64,000 nucleotides of DNA from Actinomycetaceae bacterium MB13-C1-2 (GCA_035621235.1 CP141731.1:2514610-2578609); one strand, 5' to 3'; positions 53,390 to 62,941 are shown, numbered from the stretch's first letter. Notes: generated by a model from the letters alone, not told the origin. A program made the numbers and translations.

Positions 53390-54385
53390 TTAGGCGGTCC
53401 CAGTCCACTCGTGTGAGCCGTCCTCGAACTGTTGCTTCTTCCAAACGGGAAGTTCCATCTTGACGCGCTCAATGACCTCCTCCAGAAGACGGAACGCTTC
53501 CGCGCGGTGAGATGCCGAGACCGCGGCCCCGAGGGCAACGTCTCCAACCTCTAGGTGTCCCTCACGATGGATGACGGCTATCTTGCAGGCGCCCGAGGAA
53601 GCCGATACCTCATATGCCACTCGCTCAATCACCTTGTCGGCGTCAGGGTGTGCCTGGTAGTCAATAGAACCCACCGCGCGGCCGTCATCATGATTTCTCA
53701 CTTGACCGCAGAACGAAACTACGGCTCCGGCGGTCCGGTCGTCCACTGCCTTCAGCAGTTCGTCCATATTTATCGCCTGACCGGTAACACCCGCCAAAAC
53801 CACGGACGCATCGGTTCCGTCGTTGACTCCGCGATTTTGTACTCGCCTTGTGATTTCCTCGTGCGCATGGAAGTGAGACGAAGAAGGCGATCCCATCACG
53901 GTTCGTACCGCGTGATCACCATCATTCATTTGATCAACGATATGGTCGAGGAGGGGACCAATCGCGTCGATCGCGTCCGCTACCCCACCCTGTGAACCGG
54001 GAGCATTGATTACCAACGCCGGCCCTACCCCCTCGTCGATAATGCCTATGACGCCACGGGACAACACAGAGTACGGGGTCGAGGCCATATCGCGAACGCG
54101 GGCCTCTAGCCCGGTCAGGCGTTTCTTCACCAGACCCGCAGTGGCCTCAGGAGTCAGATCTCGCCCGGTTATTCCTGTGCCACCGGTGGTAAAGATGACG
54201 TCTGCTTTCCCCCGAGCACTCCTCGTAATTGCATCGGCAACCGACTCGGTGCCATCGCTGACTACTGCCTGTTCGACAATGTCGCCGTATCGCGAAAGAA
54301 GTTCAACAGCCCTGGGACCGGAGAGATCCTCTCTTTCTCCTCTCGCCACGCGATCGGAGACGGTAATTACGGCAATCTTCATCAT
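53390..54385 (-). CDS. MogA/MoaB-MoaE fusion protein
   Basis: Two cofactor enzymes in one 331-residue chain. Residues 1-165 are a MogA/MoaB-type molybdopterin adenylyltransferase (TVSDRVARG, TTGGTGITGRDLTPE, NAPGS); residues about 190-331 are MoaE, the large subunit of molybdopterin synthase, with VSFCGQVRNHDDG and the active-site lysines in LPVWKKQQFEDG. A linker of about 25 residues joins them. It is on the opposite strand to the other moa genes but lies between them and the DMSO-reductase-like operon. The first two codons are both ATG. Confidence 0.93.
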   Translation of the reverse strand: MMKIAVITVSDRVARGEREDLSGPRAVELLSRYGDIVEQAVVSDGTESVADAITRSARGKADVIFTTGGTGITGRDLTPEATAGLVKKRLTGLEARVRDMASTPYSVLSRGVIGIIDEGVGPALVINAPGSQGGVADAIDAIGPLLDHIVDQMNDGDHAVRTVMGSPSSSHFHAHEEITRRVQNRGVNDGTDASVVLAGVTGQAINMDELLKAVDDRTAGAVVSFCGQVRNHDDGRAVGSIDYQAHPDADKVIERVAYEVSASSGACKIAVIHREGHLEVGDVALGAAVSASHRAEAFRLLEEVIERVKMELPVWKKQQFEDGSHEWTGTA

Positions 54386-54498
54386 TGACGAAGTGTATCG
54401 TTGACCGGAATTCGTCCAGGCGCCACCAGCCTTCTTGGCCGTGTTTCGCGTATCGTTGGATTGTTCAAAAGGTTACTGAGCGCAGGTGGCATTCTCTC

Positions 54499-55206
54499 TT
54501 GGAAACGACTGCAACGCTTACAGGGGCAACTCCCCGCCGTCCCGAAGACGACCCTCGCTATCAGCGTATTCGGGCGCGTCTCACTAACGCGATCCTAGAG
54601 TTAGCCAGTCAGAAGCCGGCCGAACAGATTACCGTCTCCGAACTGACCCATGCTGCGGGAATCGCTCGAACGACGTTCTACAAGCACTCTGATTCCCCGG
54701 CCTCTTTCCTTGCAGACTACTTAATTGAGCAACTCCACCCTAGGCTTGACCCGCTGGCCGACCTGCTAAAAGATCCCGGGCCTGACTATCTATCTCGGTG
54801 GGCCGCGATCATGCTTGACGTGCTAGAGCACGTCCAAGAGAACGAGGACGTCTACTCGCACGTATTTACTCCCGATGGGCAGTCGGTCGTGCTCTCTATG
54901 ATGACCGCCTATTTCGAAGGAGTCTTCGCCAGCTACGTTCAGGAGTTCAGTGAGCACGTCGGCAGAGTAGAGGTTACCGAGCTCTGGAAAACAATGGCCA
55001 TTTCGCAGCAGGTTCACAACACCATCGCGATGATCTCGTCCTGGTTGCGCACCGACCTTGCGGATCCCCCCGAAAGGGTACTTGAGACCTACCTGTCGTT
55101 GGTTCCTCCCTGGCAGCTGGCTCGCTTCACTGATTCGGGACAGGCCCCCCTTCGACGTAATCGCAAGATTGCCGAGCTGTTACAGCAGGGTAAAGAAAAG
55201 GGCTAA
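54499..55206 (+). CDS. TetR-family transcriptional regulator
   Basis: A 235-residue regulator from TTG 54499 (AGGTGG upstream). The helix-turn-helix is ITVSELTHAAGIARTTFYKH (about residues 48-67), and the C-terminal ligand domain is all helical (LSRWAAIMLDVLEHVQENE and onward). The open frame begins at 54385, but the extra residues overlap the divergent mogA-moaE promoter and are not protein-like. It starts 113 bases from the divergent fusion gene and lies ahead of the DUF6457/DMSO-reductase operon, so it may regulate either; the ligand is unknown. Confidence 0.88.
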   Translation: METTATLTGATPRRPEDDPRYQRIRARLTNAILELASQKPAEQITVSELTHAAGIARTTFYKHSDSPASFLADYLIEQLHPRLDPLADLLKDPGPDYLSRWAAIMLDVLEHVQENEDVYSHVFTPDGQSVVLSMMTAYFEGVFASYVQEFSEHVGRVEVTELWKTMAISQQVHNTIAMISSWLRTDLADPPERVLETYLSLVPPWQLARFTDSGQAPLRRNRKIAELLQQGKEKG

Positions 55207-55352
55207 CCAACCGCCACTACACGCACACCAGACTTGGACTATTGGTACAGAGGGCCAACTCCCCTATCTATCATTCATGCTTGTATCTTGAATCAGGAGC
55301 CGCTACATCAAGCACGGCTGGTGCCTCCGACCCTCCAAGAAGTCGAAACGTC

Positions 55353-55373
55353 CGGGTGAAGATAGATCACCCG
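55353..55373 (+). promoter_or_regulatory. Leader hairpin upstream of the DUF6457 gene
   Basis: CGGGTGA pairs perfectly with TCACCCG around seven bases, 32 bases before the ATG of the DUF6457 gene. The 198-base leader was checked for the Moco riboswitch but I could not fit its conserved features. Confidence 0.4.
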
Positions 55374-55404
55374 AAGCCGCAATCTCACCATCTAGGGAGA
55401 ACAC

Positions 55405-55680
55405 ATGTCCAATCGAAAAGACGATCCGAAAGCCATGGAAAAGATGGCCGAGTGGCTCGACGCAGTTACCGAGACCCTTGAAACCTCATCAGAAGTTGTT
55501 GAGAAAAACCAGAAGGCTCTGCTCGACCTTATCTCCGTTGTTGCCCATGGACCCTCGCGTCCGGGAGCTCCTTTAACAGCGTTCTTGGTCGGTTATGTCT
55601 CCGCACAGCAGAATCTTCCACCGGATGAAGTAATCGCCAAGGTGTCCGCACTTGCAAAGAACTGGCCAACCTCAGACTGA
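55405..55680 (+). CDS. DUF6457 domain protein, molybdenum-cofactor associated
   Basis: A 91-residue helical protein. The core LLDLISVVAHGPSRPGAPLTA and FLVGYVSAQQ match the domain that many actinobacteria carry fused to MobA or next to molybdenum genes (known by context only; no reaction is assigned). GGGAGA precedes the ATG. It is followed 150-180 bases later by the DMSO-reductase-family catalytic gene, which supports a role in cofactor supply to this enzyme. Confidence 0.82.
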   Translation: MSNRKDDPKAMEKMAEWLDAVTETLETSSEVVEKNQKALLDLISVVAHGPSRPGAPLTAFLVGYVSAQQNLPPDEVIAKVSALAKNWPTSD

Positions 55681-55856
55681 TAATCCTCTCGTGCCTCCTT
55701 TTGGTCGATTAAGACGACAGAACTATCAACATATTTGAGGACAAACGTCCTCTCACTTCGCCCTTCACCTCCATTAGTATTACGATTATCTAAAAGACAT
55801 CTGTCGCTCAGTGGACCTAAAGAACCTCCATGTCGAGCGATGACTACGGAGTCGTC

Positions 55857-58307
55857 ATGGTACTTGGACCGGTCTTACAAGAGTCACCCTCACCAGAGGC
55901 GGAGGCGGCCGGAGAAACGTGGGTTCGCACGTTCTGTCGCCCGAACTGCTTTGGAGGATGCCCGATATTCGCTCATGTCCGAGACGGAAAGGTCGTCGGC
56001 GTCTCACCCGCCCCTCTTCCCGACCCAAAGTACAATCGCGTATGCCTTCGCGGACTCACTCAGCCTCAGCAGCAGTACAGCGAGCGAAGAGTTCTCTACC
56101 CAAAGAAACGCGTCGGGCCAAGGGGTTCCGGGCAGTGGGAACAGATCTCGTGGGATGAGGCCATCGATATGGTCGTGGATAACTTCAACCGAATCAAGGA
56201 TGAGTACGGTTCACGTGCCATCGCACTAACAGAAGGCTCTGGTAACTACGGGACTCTCAGTTCCTCTCACTTTGGTGCTGTCACACGATTCTTTGCAACC
56301 CTTGATGCCACTGTTCTTTCGAATACTCTCGATGTCGCCCAGGCTCACGGCCTTATGCAAGTTTTTGGTGGACTTCCGAACAACGACCCGGCGGACCTTG
56401 CGAACGCAAAAACCATTTTCATCGTCGGTTCAAACATGACAGAAGCCCAGATTCACACCTGGCATTTTGTTGCAGATGCCAAGGACAAGGGCGCAAAAGT
56501 TATCGTCGTCGATCCAATCTACACACCGACTGCGTCGAAGGCCGACGAGTGGGTACGCATTCGACCGGGTTCGGATCCCGCGATGTTCCTCGCCATGACA
56601 CGGGTCATTATGGAAGACGACGGACTTATGGACAACGACTTCCTGCGCTATTCAACCGTCGCTCCCCTGCTTGTTCGAGAAGACAACGGACAGTTCCTAC
56701 GTGCAAGTGATCTGGCTCAGACCGCGATGACCGACGCAGAAAACGAGGAAGAAGCGAATGCAGATGATGTAGTTACTTCCACCGACGGTCTCTTCTCAGC
56801 TGGTGGCCCCACAGAGATCATGGACCCCTTCATTGTTTGGAGTGAGTCAGAGGACCGGCCGGTCGAACTGAATGATAACGACCTCGACACTCGTCTTCGC
56901 GGATCCTTCGAAATCCAAGGAATCAAGGTGCGCACAGCACTGGATCTTCTGTGGGATGCCGTCTCAGAGTGGACCCTAGAGCGGGCCGAAGAGTTCACTA
57001 CGATCCCTGCCTCCACTCTACGAGACATGGCCATCACCTACGCCACCGCAAAGCCAGCCAGTATCTACCACTGCATGGGTATCGACCACTGGGACAACGG
57101 ACACCTCTCAACCTTTGCGGAGTCGGCACTTGCCTGCGTCACGGGGAACGTCTCAAAGAAGGGCGCTCAACTGGGCTTCAAGTGGTACTTCGCTGAGAAT
57201 TACGACTTCCCAAACTGGATGATGCCCGACGGACATATGGCTCGAAACATCTACACCGACGACATGTTTGAAGTCGCACGAAGCGGCACCATTCAAGGCG
57301 AGCCTGACGCGATCAAAGCTCTTTATGTTTCAGGCTGTAATCCGCTAGGCGCGTACTGTGATCGCAATCAGTGGATCGACTGTGTGCTCCCAACGATCGA
57401 CTTCATCGTCACGGTTGACATCTATAACTCTGACACCGTTGAGTACTCCGATTTGGTGCTTCCAGCCGCACACTGGTTTGAACGCCAGGACATCCAGTGG
57501 GCTGCAAATCACCCATTCGTTACGTGGAGCGACAAGGCGGTTGAACCACTTGGTGAGTCCAAGCCCGATATCGATATCCTTCGCATGCTCGCTGAGCGAC
57601 TCGGCGTCAAGCAGTACTTCCCTGACTCAGACGACGAGATGATTGATATTGCTCTGAACAAAGATTGGGCGGCCGCGAAGGGCTTCTCCCTTGAACAAAT
57701 CAAGAAGGAAGGAGCCTTCAAGGTTTGGTACCAGAATCCAGACGACCCCAACATTTGTCTGGGGTATGACGGAACCTATCCGACAGCTACGGGACGGGCG
57801 CAGTTCTACAATCCGAATCCAACTCCCCGGGTCAAATCAACGACCTCAATGCAGTTCGATCCGATAAAGGAGCGCCTGCCTCGGTTTGAACCTCCGATTG
57901 AGGCCTGGCCAGACTCGGACATCCACAAGAAGTATCCCCTCGTCTTCTTCCAGGAACACACTCGGTGGCGCGTCCATACGCAATACGCGGAAGTTCCAAT
58001 GTTGAAAGAACTGGATCCCGTTCCAACAATTCGAATGAGTCCGTTGGACGCAGAGCAACGTTCGATAAGTAGCGGAGATACGGTCGAAGTGTTCAATGAC
58101 CGTGGTCACGTGGTAGTAAAGGCAGTCATATCCGATGCCCTTCCAAATGGAATGGTTTCGCTCCCTAAGGGGTGGCTCGGACACCAACACATCGCGGGAG
58201 CGCCTTCTGAACTAACACACATGAAGCTCAATCCCGCATCAATCAACCAGAGCTTCTTTGACGTAGCGGTGGACATCCGCCACTGGGAGGGCAGCAGCTA
58301 TGAGTAG
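55857..58307 (+). CDS. DMSO-reductase-family molybdopterin catalytic subunit (DmsA-like)
   Basis: Bis-MGD oxidoreductase of 816 residues. An N-terminal 4Fe-4S motif CRPNCFGGC plus a fourth Cys in NRVCLRG (Cys27, 31, 35, 63) is followed by MGD-binding segments; the metal ligand should be in TEGSGNYGTLSSS. The last part is the VEVFNDRGHVVVKAVIS cofactor domain. No twin-arginine signal peptide is present, unlike DmsA of E. coli, so the enzyme should face the cytoplasm or be carried by a partner. ATG 55857 has GGAG five bases upstream; ATG 55830 is also open. The stop overlaps the next ORF by eight bases. The true substrate (DMSO, TMAO, other) cannot be told. Confidence 0.92.
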   Translation: MVLGPVLQESPSPEAEAAGETWVRTFCRPNCFGGCPIFAHVRDGKVVGVSPAPLPDPKYNRVCLRGLTQPQQQYSERRVLYPKKRVGPRGSGQWEQISWDEAIDMVVDNFNRIKDEYGSRAIALTEGSGNYGTLSSSHFGAVTRFFATLDATVLSNTLDVAQAHGLMQVFGGLPNNDPADLANAKTIFIVGSNMTEAQIHTWHFVADAKDKGAKVIVVDPIYTPTASKADEWVRIRPGSDPAMFLAMTRVIMEDDGLMDNDFLRYSTVAPLLVREDNGQFLRASDLAQTAMTDAENEEEANADDVVTSTDGLFSAGGPTEIMDPFIVWSESEDRPVELNDNDLDTRLRGSFEIQGIKVRTALDLLWDAVSEWTLERAEEFTTIPASTLRDMAITYATAKPASIYHCMGIDHWDNGHLSTFAESALACVTGNVSKKGAQLGFKWYFAENYDFPNWMMPDGHMARNIYTDDMFEVARSGTIQGEPDAIKALYVSGCNPLGAYCDRNQWIDCVLPTIDFIVTVDIYNSDTVEYSDLVLPAAHWFERQDIQWAANHPFVTWSDKAVEPLGESKPDIDILRMLAERLGVKQYFPDSDDEMIDIALNKDWAAAKGFSLEQIKKEGAFKVWYQNPDDPNICLGYDGTYPTATGRAQFYNPNPTPRVKSTTSMQFDPIKERLPRFEPPIEAWPDSDIHKKYPLVFFQEHTRWRVHTQYAEVPMLKELDPVPTIRMSPLDAEQRSISSGDTVEVFNDRGHVVVKAVISDALPNGMVSLPKGWLGHQHIAGAPSELTHMKLNPASINQSFFDVAVDIRHWEGSSYE

Positions 58308-58461
58308 CAGATCCCGAGTAGTTGACCCGGCGGTATATGAAAAGGCCGTTGCAGGGGTTCAGTTGCTTCTAGTCGCGGGCGCGATCGGCGCAGTTGCCCT
58401 CGTAATCCGAGCAGTGGGGGCAGCAGGAACGTGCTTTGTACGAGGTGGTAGCGATGACTGA
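58300..58461 (+). CDS. 53-residue single-pass membrane protein in the DMSO-reductase-like operon
   Basis: ATG at 58300 overlaps the stop of the catalytic gene by eight bases, and the stop overlaps the start of the NrfD-like gene by eight bases, so translation is coupled on both sides. The product has a polar start (SSRSRVVDPAVYEKA), a hydrophobic helix (about residues 20-45 of Val, Leu, Ala and Gly, e.g. GVQLLLVAGAIGAVALVI) and a tail with one Cys. No family is recognised. A structural subunit or assembly factor of the membrane complex is likely by position. Confidence 0.75.
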   Translation: MSSRSRVVDPAVYEKAVAGVQLLLVAGAIGAVALVIRAVGAAGTCFVRGGSDD

Positions 58462-59575
58462 GTCACTACCTATGCCGATACGGCGCTTCAAAGGACTAAC
58501 AGAGTCCGTTGCCCACTTCGCTTCTTCTTGGGCCGAGAACGCCGCTGAACATATCGTCCGTGATGTATTTGGGTTGATCCCCGCATCCGAAGTAGCCAGC
58601 GAGTCCTCGGACGATGATCACAAGCCTTCACAATTCGCGGATGCAGAGGAAATATCCTGGCTAGAATCTGACCGTAAAGAACTCCCCTATCGTCGCGACA
58701 CGCACTGGGCTATCGCCCCTATGTGGTGGGAGATGGCTTTTGGGGGAATCGGAGCCGCAACATATTCTGTATCTTCCATCGCCAAGAACCCAGTGGGCAT
58801 GGCTGTCGGCTGGGTTATTGGAGCAGGTGGAAAAGGTCTACTACTTCTGGGGGACCTGGGACGGCCCGAGCGTTTCCCTCGCGTGTTTAGTAAACCTCAA
58901 ACATCATGGATTTCCCGTGGGTCATGGGCGTTTGCCGTATTTGGCGCATGCGGTGCCGTGTCCCTGATCCCCGCCCTTCCAAAAGGTGTTCGGGCCGCCG
59001 CTGCACTAGCGGCAAACGCCGGTGCCGGAGTGCTCACCGTATATGACGGGCTCTTCCTTAACGACGCGGTATCTGTCGCCTCATGGAGATCCCGGAAACT
59101 GCCAGCACTTTTCGGGACAAATGCTGTTCAGGCGGGCGCCGCGCTCACCGCTGGCCTGGCTGGTGCCCGTCCGACATGGATCAGCGCAGTCATCGTCGGT
59201 GGCGGCGCAGCGGCATCAGCACTGTCCACGGATTACGTGTCAGAGCTAGCGCAGGGGAACACCGCAGCACGACTGTCCGCACGCGACCTAGTCGAAGACA
59301 AGCAGAAGCTTCGGTTCTTGGTCATGGGAATAGGTGTCGGCACCCTCGTCCCTATGGCAATGACGATTACTGGACGTAACTCGCGCATGGCTAACGCACT
59401 CACCGCAGCTGCCGCCTGCGCCGGCGTCGTCAGCATCCGCAGATCGGTGCTGCAGGCAGGTATCCATGCTCCCGTCATCGACCCGCCGAGAACGCAGCCG
59501 ATCGGAACGGGACTGAAGGACTCGAAGTACACCTCTGCTAGCACCGAAGAGACCCTCGCAAAGGACAGGGATTAA
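58454..59575 (+). CDS. NrfD/PsrC-like membrane subunit
   Basis: Quinol-oxidising membrane anchor of a molybdenum enzyme, 373 residues from ATG 58454 (GAGGTGG upstream). A soluble N-terminal region of ~85 residues precedes about eight membrane helices. The segment WWEMAFGGIGAATYSVSSI and the LGRPERFPRVFSKPQTSW loop are diagnostic of NrfD/PsrC. It overlaps the small membrane ORF and is followed two bases after its stop by the ferredoxin subunit. Confidence 0.9.
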   Translation: MTESLPMPIRRFKGLTESVAHFASSWAENAAEHIVRDVFGLIPASEVASESSDDDHKPSQFADAEEISWLESDRKELPYRRDTHWAIAPMWWEMAFGGIGAATYSVSSIAKNPVGMAVGWVIGAGGKGLLLLGDLGRPERFPRVFSKPQTSWISRGSWAFAVFGACGAVSLIPALPKGVRAAAALAANAGAGVLTVYDGLFLNDAVSVASWRSRKLPALFGTNAVQAGAALTAGLAGARPTWISAVIVGGGAAASALSTDYVSELAQGNTAARLSARDLVEDKQKLRFLVMGIGVGTLVPMAMTITGRNSRMANALTAAAACAGVVSIRRSVLQAGIHAPVIDPPRTQPIGTGLKDSKYTSASTEETLAKDRD

Positions 59576-59577
59576 CC

Positions 59578-60198
59578 ATGCGGCTTGGAATGATAGTTGA
59601 TGTCGGCAGGTGCATTGGTTGTGATACCTGCGCAATCGCCTGCAAGGTAGAGAACAACCTACCTGATGATGTTTGGTGGAACCGGGTTTTGACTGTCGGA
59701 GGCGCAGAACAACACACTCCGGCCCTTACGGCCGACCGCCCAACAATGTGGTTCCTGACGGTTGCATGCCAGCACTGTGAGAACCCGCCGTGCGTTCCCG
59801 TATGCCCAACTGGCGCAACCTACAAACGCGACGAAGACGGCGTTGTCCTAATCGACTACGACAAATGCATAGGGTGTGGTGCATGCGTTGAGGCTTGTCC
59901 CTACGACGGTGTCCGCACCCGGAACAGCGACGAAATCACCCACGCGAACCCATTCGCGCTCGGGAACTACTCAGTGCAACCTCAGGAACCTGCCACCGTC
60001 TCCAAATGTACTTTCTGCGAACAGAGACTTAGGGAGGATCGCCTCCCCGCATGCGTTGAGGTGTGCCCGGCACGAGCGCGCTTCTTCGGTGACCTTGATG
60101 ATCCTGACTCTGAGGTTTCCCAACTATTGGAATCCCGCGAGTCCTTCACACTTCATCCGGAAGCGGGTACCCACCCGTCAGTTCACTTCATCAAGTGA
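59578..60198 (+). CDS. Four-cluster ferredoxin electron-transfer subunit (DmsB-like)
   Basis: A 206-residue protein with four Cys clusters for 4Fe-4S centres: CIGCDTCAIAC, CQHCENPPCVPVCPTGA, CIGCGACVEACPYDG and CTFCEQRLREDRLPACVEVCP. It carries electrons between the NrfD-like anchor and the catalytic subunit. No signal peptide. Last gene of the operon; a hairpin follows. Confidence 0.95.
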   Translation: MRLGMIVDVGRCIGCDTCAIACKVENNLPDDVWWNRVLTVGGAEQHTPALTADRPTMWFLTVACQHCENPPCVPVCPTGATYKRDEDGVVLIDYDKCIGCGACVEACPYDGVRTRNSDEITHANPFALGNYSVQPQEPATVSKCTFCEQRLREDRLPACVEVCPARARFFGDLDDPDSEVSQLLESRESFTLHPEAGTHPSVHFIK

Positions 60199-60204
60199 CT
60201 GTGT

Positions 60205-60233
60205 CGGCCTAGACCGAGCATGGGGCTAGGCCG
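60205..60233. terminator. Bidirectional stem-loop between the ferredoxin gene and modC
   Basis: CGGCCTAG pairs with CTAGGCCG (eight bases, 13-base loop) just where two convergent genes meet; its right arm includes the modC stop. No T-run. Confidence 0.5.
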
Positions 60234-61302
60234 GGTAAATGATGATCGCGGATGCCTTCACGGAGAAGACGACCTCTTTGCCCGGGTGAAGGTCAAGTTG
60301 AGCGACTGCCTGGACCGTCACGTCAGCAAGTAGTAGCTGTTCCCCTATTCGCGTCCGAACTCGAACTAGCTCCTGATTCGGTTCAAGCTCAGAGATCGTC
60401 CCGCGCAGGTTGTTCTGAGGGCTTCCATGTGGGTTGTCAAGAAATACTGAGACTGCGCTTGGGGGAAACACCGCTGCGGCTTCCATGCCGTTCGTGGCAA
60501 GTTCATCGCTGCCTTCCCGCTGCGAACCCCGAACCTCGGTCCCATCCCTTGTGACCACCGCCCCATCGCGATAGATCCCGCGAACCAGGTTCAGTCCCGC
60601 AAGCCTGGCCGCAAAACGTGTTCGAGGGTGCTCAAGAACATCCTCCGTGGGTCCATCCTCCGTGATCTTACCCGCCTCAAGAACTATCACTCGATCGGAC
60701 AGCATCACCGCGTCAAGCAGATCGTGGGTGACCATCATCGTGGCCTGATCAGTCAGAACCTGCCGTAAAACCCGACGCAGCGCCGGTGCCACCGCCACGT
60801 CCAGCGCCGCCATCGGCTCATCGAGTAGAAGCATGCTCGGGACTGTAGCCAACGCCCTGGCAATCGCGGCCCGCTGTGCCTGACCGCCGGAAACTTCAGA
60901 GGGCCTACGATCTCTGAGTTCCGGAATTCCAACTTCGCCGAGCCAGCAATCTGCGGTTTCGCGAGCCTCCTTGCGCGAAGAACCCGAAGCGCGAGGCCCG
61001 AAAGCCGCATTCTGAAGAAGAGTCATATGTGGGAACAACAGAGGGTCTTGGGCGAGCATGGCAACACCGCGCGCGTTCAACGGGGTCCAGGCGCCTTTAC
61101 CATCCTCGTCAATGTCAAAAAGCACCCTGCCGTCCAATACGGCACGGCCACTGTCTGGCCGGAGCGTGCCGGCGATGAGACCGAGGAGCGTAGATTTCCC
61201 TGAGCCGTTGTGCCCTAGTACAGCGACTCGTTCGTTGTCAGCCACCTCGAGGCTCACCTCGAAACCACGCGCCGCCACTCTGGCCTCAAACTCAAGACTC
61301 AT
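60226..61302 (-). CDS. modC: Molybdate ABC transporter ATP-binding protein ModC
   Basis: ATPase of the molybdate importer, 358 residues. Walker [10 protein letters not shown], signature [15 protein letters not shown] and Walker [11 protein letters not shown] are present. The C-terminal ~130 residues form the TOBE/Mop-type oxyanion-binding region ([20 protein letters not shown] and [15 protein letters not shown]). It overlaps modB by four bases (ATGA). Confidence 0.93.
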   Translation of the reverse strand: MSLEFEARVAARGFEVSLEVADNERVAVLGHNGSGKSTLLGLIAGTLRPDSGRAVLDGRVLFDIDEDGKGAWTPLNARGVAMLAQDPLLFPHMTLLQNAAFGPRASGSSRKEARETADCWLGEVGIPELRDRRPSEVSGGQAQRAAIARALATVPSMLLLDEPMAALDVAVAPALRRVLRQVLTDQATMMVTHDLLDAVMLSDRVIVLEAGKITEDGPTEDVLEHPRTRFAARLAGLNLVRGIYRDGAVVTRDGTEVRGSQREGSDELATNGMEAAAVFPPSAVSVFLDNPHGSPQNNLRGTISELEPNQELVRVRTRIGEQLLLADVTVQAVAQLDLHPGKEVVFSVKASAIIIYPA

Positions 61303-62090
61303 ATCTGGCTCCGCTTGGTTATCTGAGCGGTTACCGCCATGACCAGTACCGCCACAAATATCAAAACCATCGATAGTGCAATCGCGCCCTGGGGGTCGCT
61401 GACGCGCTGCAGGTAGATCTCCAGGGGCATCGTTCGGGTAACGCCCTCAAGGCTGCCCGCAAAAGTGATCGTGGCACCAAACTCACCGAGAGCTCGGGCA
61501 AATGAAAGAACGGCTGCCGAGAGCAAACCGGGAAGGATCAGTGGCAGCGTAACCTTGCGAAGCACCATTGAAGGGCTAGCCCCAAGCGTGGCAGCAACAA
61601 CCTCATACCGCTGTCCATATGTACGTAGTGTGCCTTCAAGCGAAACAACTAAAAACGGCATGGCAACGAACGTCTGAGCCAGGATCACTGCCGTAGTTGA
61701 GAAGGCGATGTTGAGCCCCAGTGCCTCAAAATACTGACCAAGAAGCCCTCGCCGACCGAAGGTATACAGCAGGGCCAAGCCTCCCACAACGGGCGGAAGG
61801 ACCATCGGTAGAGTGACGATGGAGCGAACCAGTTGCTGACCTCGAAAGTCCTCTCGTGCCAGAATCAGTGCGATCGGCACACCAAAAAGTAGGCACATAA
61901 GAGTCGAGATCGAGGCCGTCTTGAGGCTCAATTTCAACGCTGTCAACGAGGACTGGCTGGTGATTAACTCAAAGAAATTCGACCAATCTATCCGGGTCGC
62001 CATTGCCACAAGTGGCAGCACAATAAATGTGGCGCCAATCAGTGCGGGAAGGTAGAGCCATTTTGGCAACCCGGAATAGATTCGAGTCAA
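61299..62090 (-). CDS. modB: Molybdate ABC transporter permease ModB
   Basis: A 263-residue permease with about six membrane segments and the EAA loop segment [20 protein letters not shown], as in ModB/CysW proteins. It lies 12 bp after modA and overlaps modC by four bases. Confidence 0.94.
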   Translation of the reverse strand: MTRIYSGLPKWLYLPALIGATFIVLPLVAMATRIDWSNFFELITSQSSLTALKLSLKTASISTLMCLLFGVPIALILAREDFRGQQLVRSIVTLPMVLPPVVGGLALLYTFGRRGLLGQYFEALGLNIAFSTTAVILAQTFVAMPFLVVSLEGTLRTYGQRYEVVAATLGASPSMVLRKVTLPLILPGLLSAAVLSFARALGEFGATITFAGSLEGVTRTMPLEIYLQRVSDPQGAIALSMVLIFVAVLVMAVTAQITKRSQI

Positions 62091-62102
62091 AGAGCTACGT
62101 CC

Positions 62103-62930
62103 CTAACTCGGCAGTCCGAAACCAGCTTCGCCCAGGAATGCCTGAACGTCAGCGCTAAGGATAAAGTCGACCCACGCGCTGGCTAGTTCCGCTTGTGGAG
62201 CGGCTTTCAAAGCAACGATCGGGTACTTGTTCACCGCCACATCTGACTCGGGGAACGGAATGGCCAAGACTGTGTCACCAGCGGCCTTTGCGTCAGTCTG
62301 GTACACGAGTCCTGCGTCACCCTCACCAGCCTGAACCTTCGCAAGAACGTTCGTAACTGAGTCCTCCTCAGAAACAGGCTTTAGTGTTACACCAGTCGAT
62401 TCCTCAACCTTCTTAGTGGCTGAACCGCAGGGAACCTCGGGAGCGCAAATGACCAGTTTTAGGTCCTCTTGAGCCAGGCTGGCGAAGTTCGTGATTCCTG
62501 CAGGGTTACCCGGCGGGGTCACAATCTCTAGGGTATTGGTGACAAAGATCTGAGGTTCACCGTCATTGAGGCCGGCCTCCACTATAGGTTCCATCTGCTT
62601 CTCGTTCGCCGATGCGAATACGTCTGCTGGAGCCCCGCCCAGAATCTGCTCCTGCAGATCCTGCGATCCGGCGAAGTTGAACTTTACGGTTACGCCGGGA
62701 TTATTCTCTTCGAACTGCTTTGCCAGTTCGGTGAATGTCGGCTCCATCGATGCGGCAGCGAACACAACCAGATCACGTTCTTTGGCGGTCGCTTCCGTCG
62801 TCGCGTCATTTCCTGTCCCCGGGTCGGCGGACTCAGGAGTGGTTGTTTCATTCGTGCCAGTAGAGCAACCTGCGAATGCGAGTGTGGCAATCCCGAGCAT
62901 CGCTACGGATTTTAGTCCTCTGGTCTTCAC
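62103..62930 (-). CDS. modA: Molybdate-binding lipoprotein ModA
   Basis: Solute-binding protein of the importer. From GTG 62930 it is 275 residues with lipobox FAGC (Cys22), a Thr/Asp-rich linker and the family start VFAAASMEPTFTELAKQFEE, FNFAGSQDLQEQI and GEGDAGLVYQTDA. The open frame extends to 63071 but that part overlaps the HTH-Mop gene. AGGAC lies upstream of the GTG. Confidence 0.94.
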   Translation of the reverse strand: MKTRGLKSVAMLGIATLAFAGCSTGTNETTTPESADPGTGNDATTEATAKERDLVVFAAASMEPTFTELAKQFEENNPGVTVKFNFAGSQDLQEQILGGAPADVFASANEKQMEPIVEAGLNDGEPQIFVTNTLEIVTPPGNPAGITNFASLAQEDLKLVICAPEVPCGSATKKVEESTGVTLKPVSEEDSVTNVLAKVQAGEGDAGLVYQTDAKAAGDTVLAIPFPESDVAVNKYPIVALKAAPQAELASAWVDFILSADVQAFLGEAGFGLPS

Positions 62931-62941
62931 TTCTATCTGTC

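Noticed and set aside
55207..55404. Possible Moco riboswitch ahead of the molybdenum enzyme operon
   Set aside because: Only one simple hairpin is clear; I could not fit the conserved helices of the Moco motif. A covariance search would decide.
55681..55829. FNR or nitrate-regulator site before the DMSO-reductase-like gene
   Set aside because: No TTGAT-N4-ATCAA-like site is present; only a 6-bp hairpin (GAGGAC/GTCCTC at 55737-55752) is seen.
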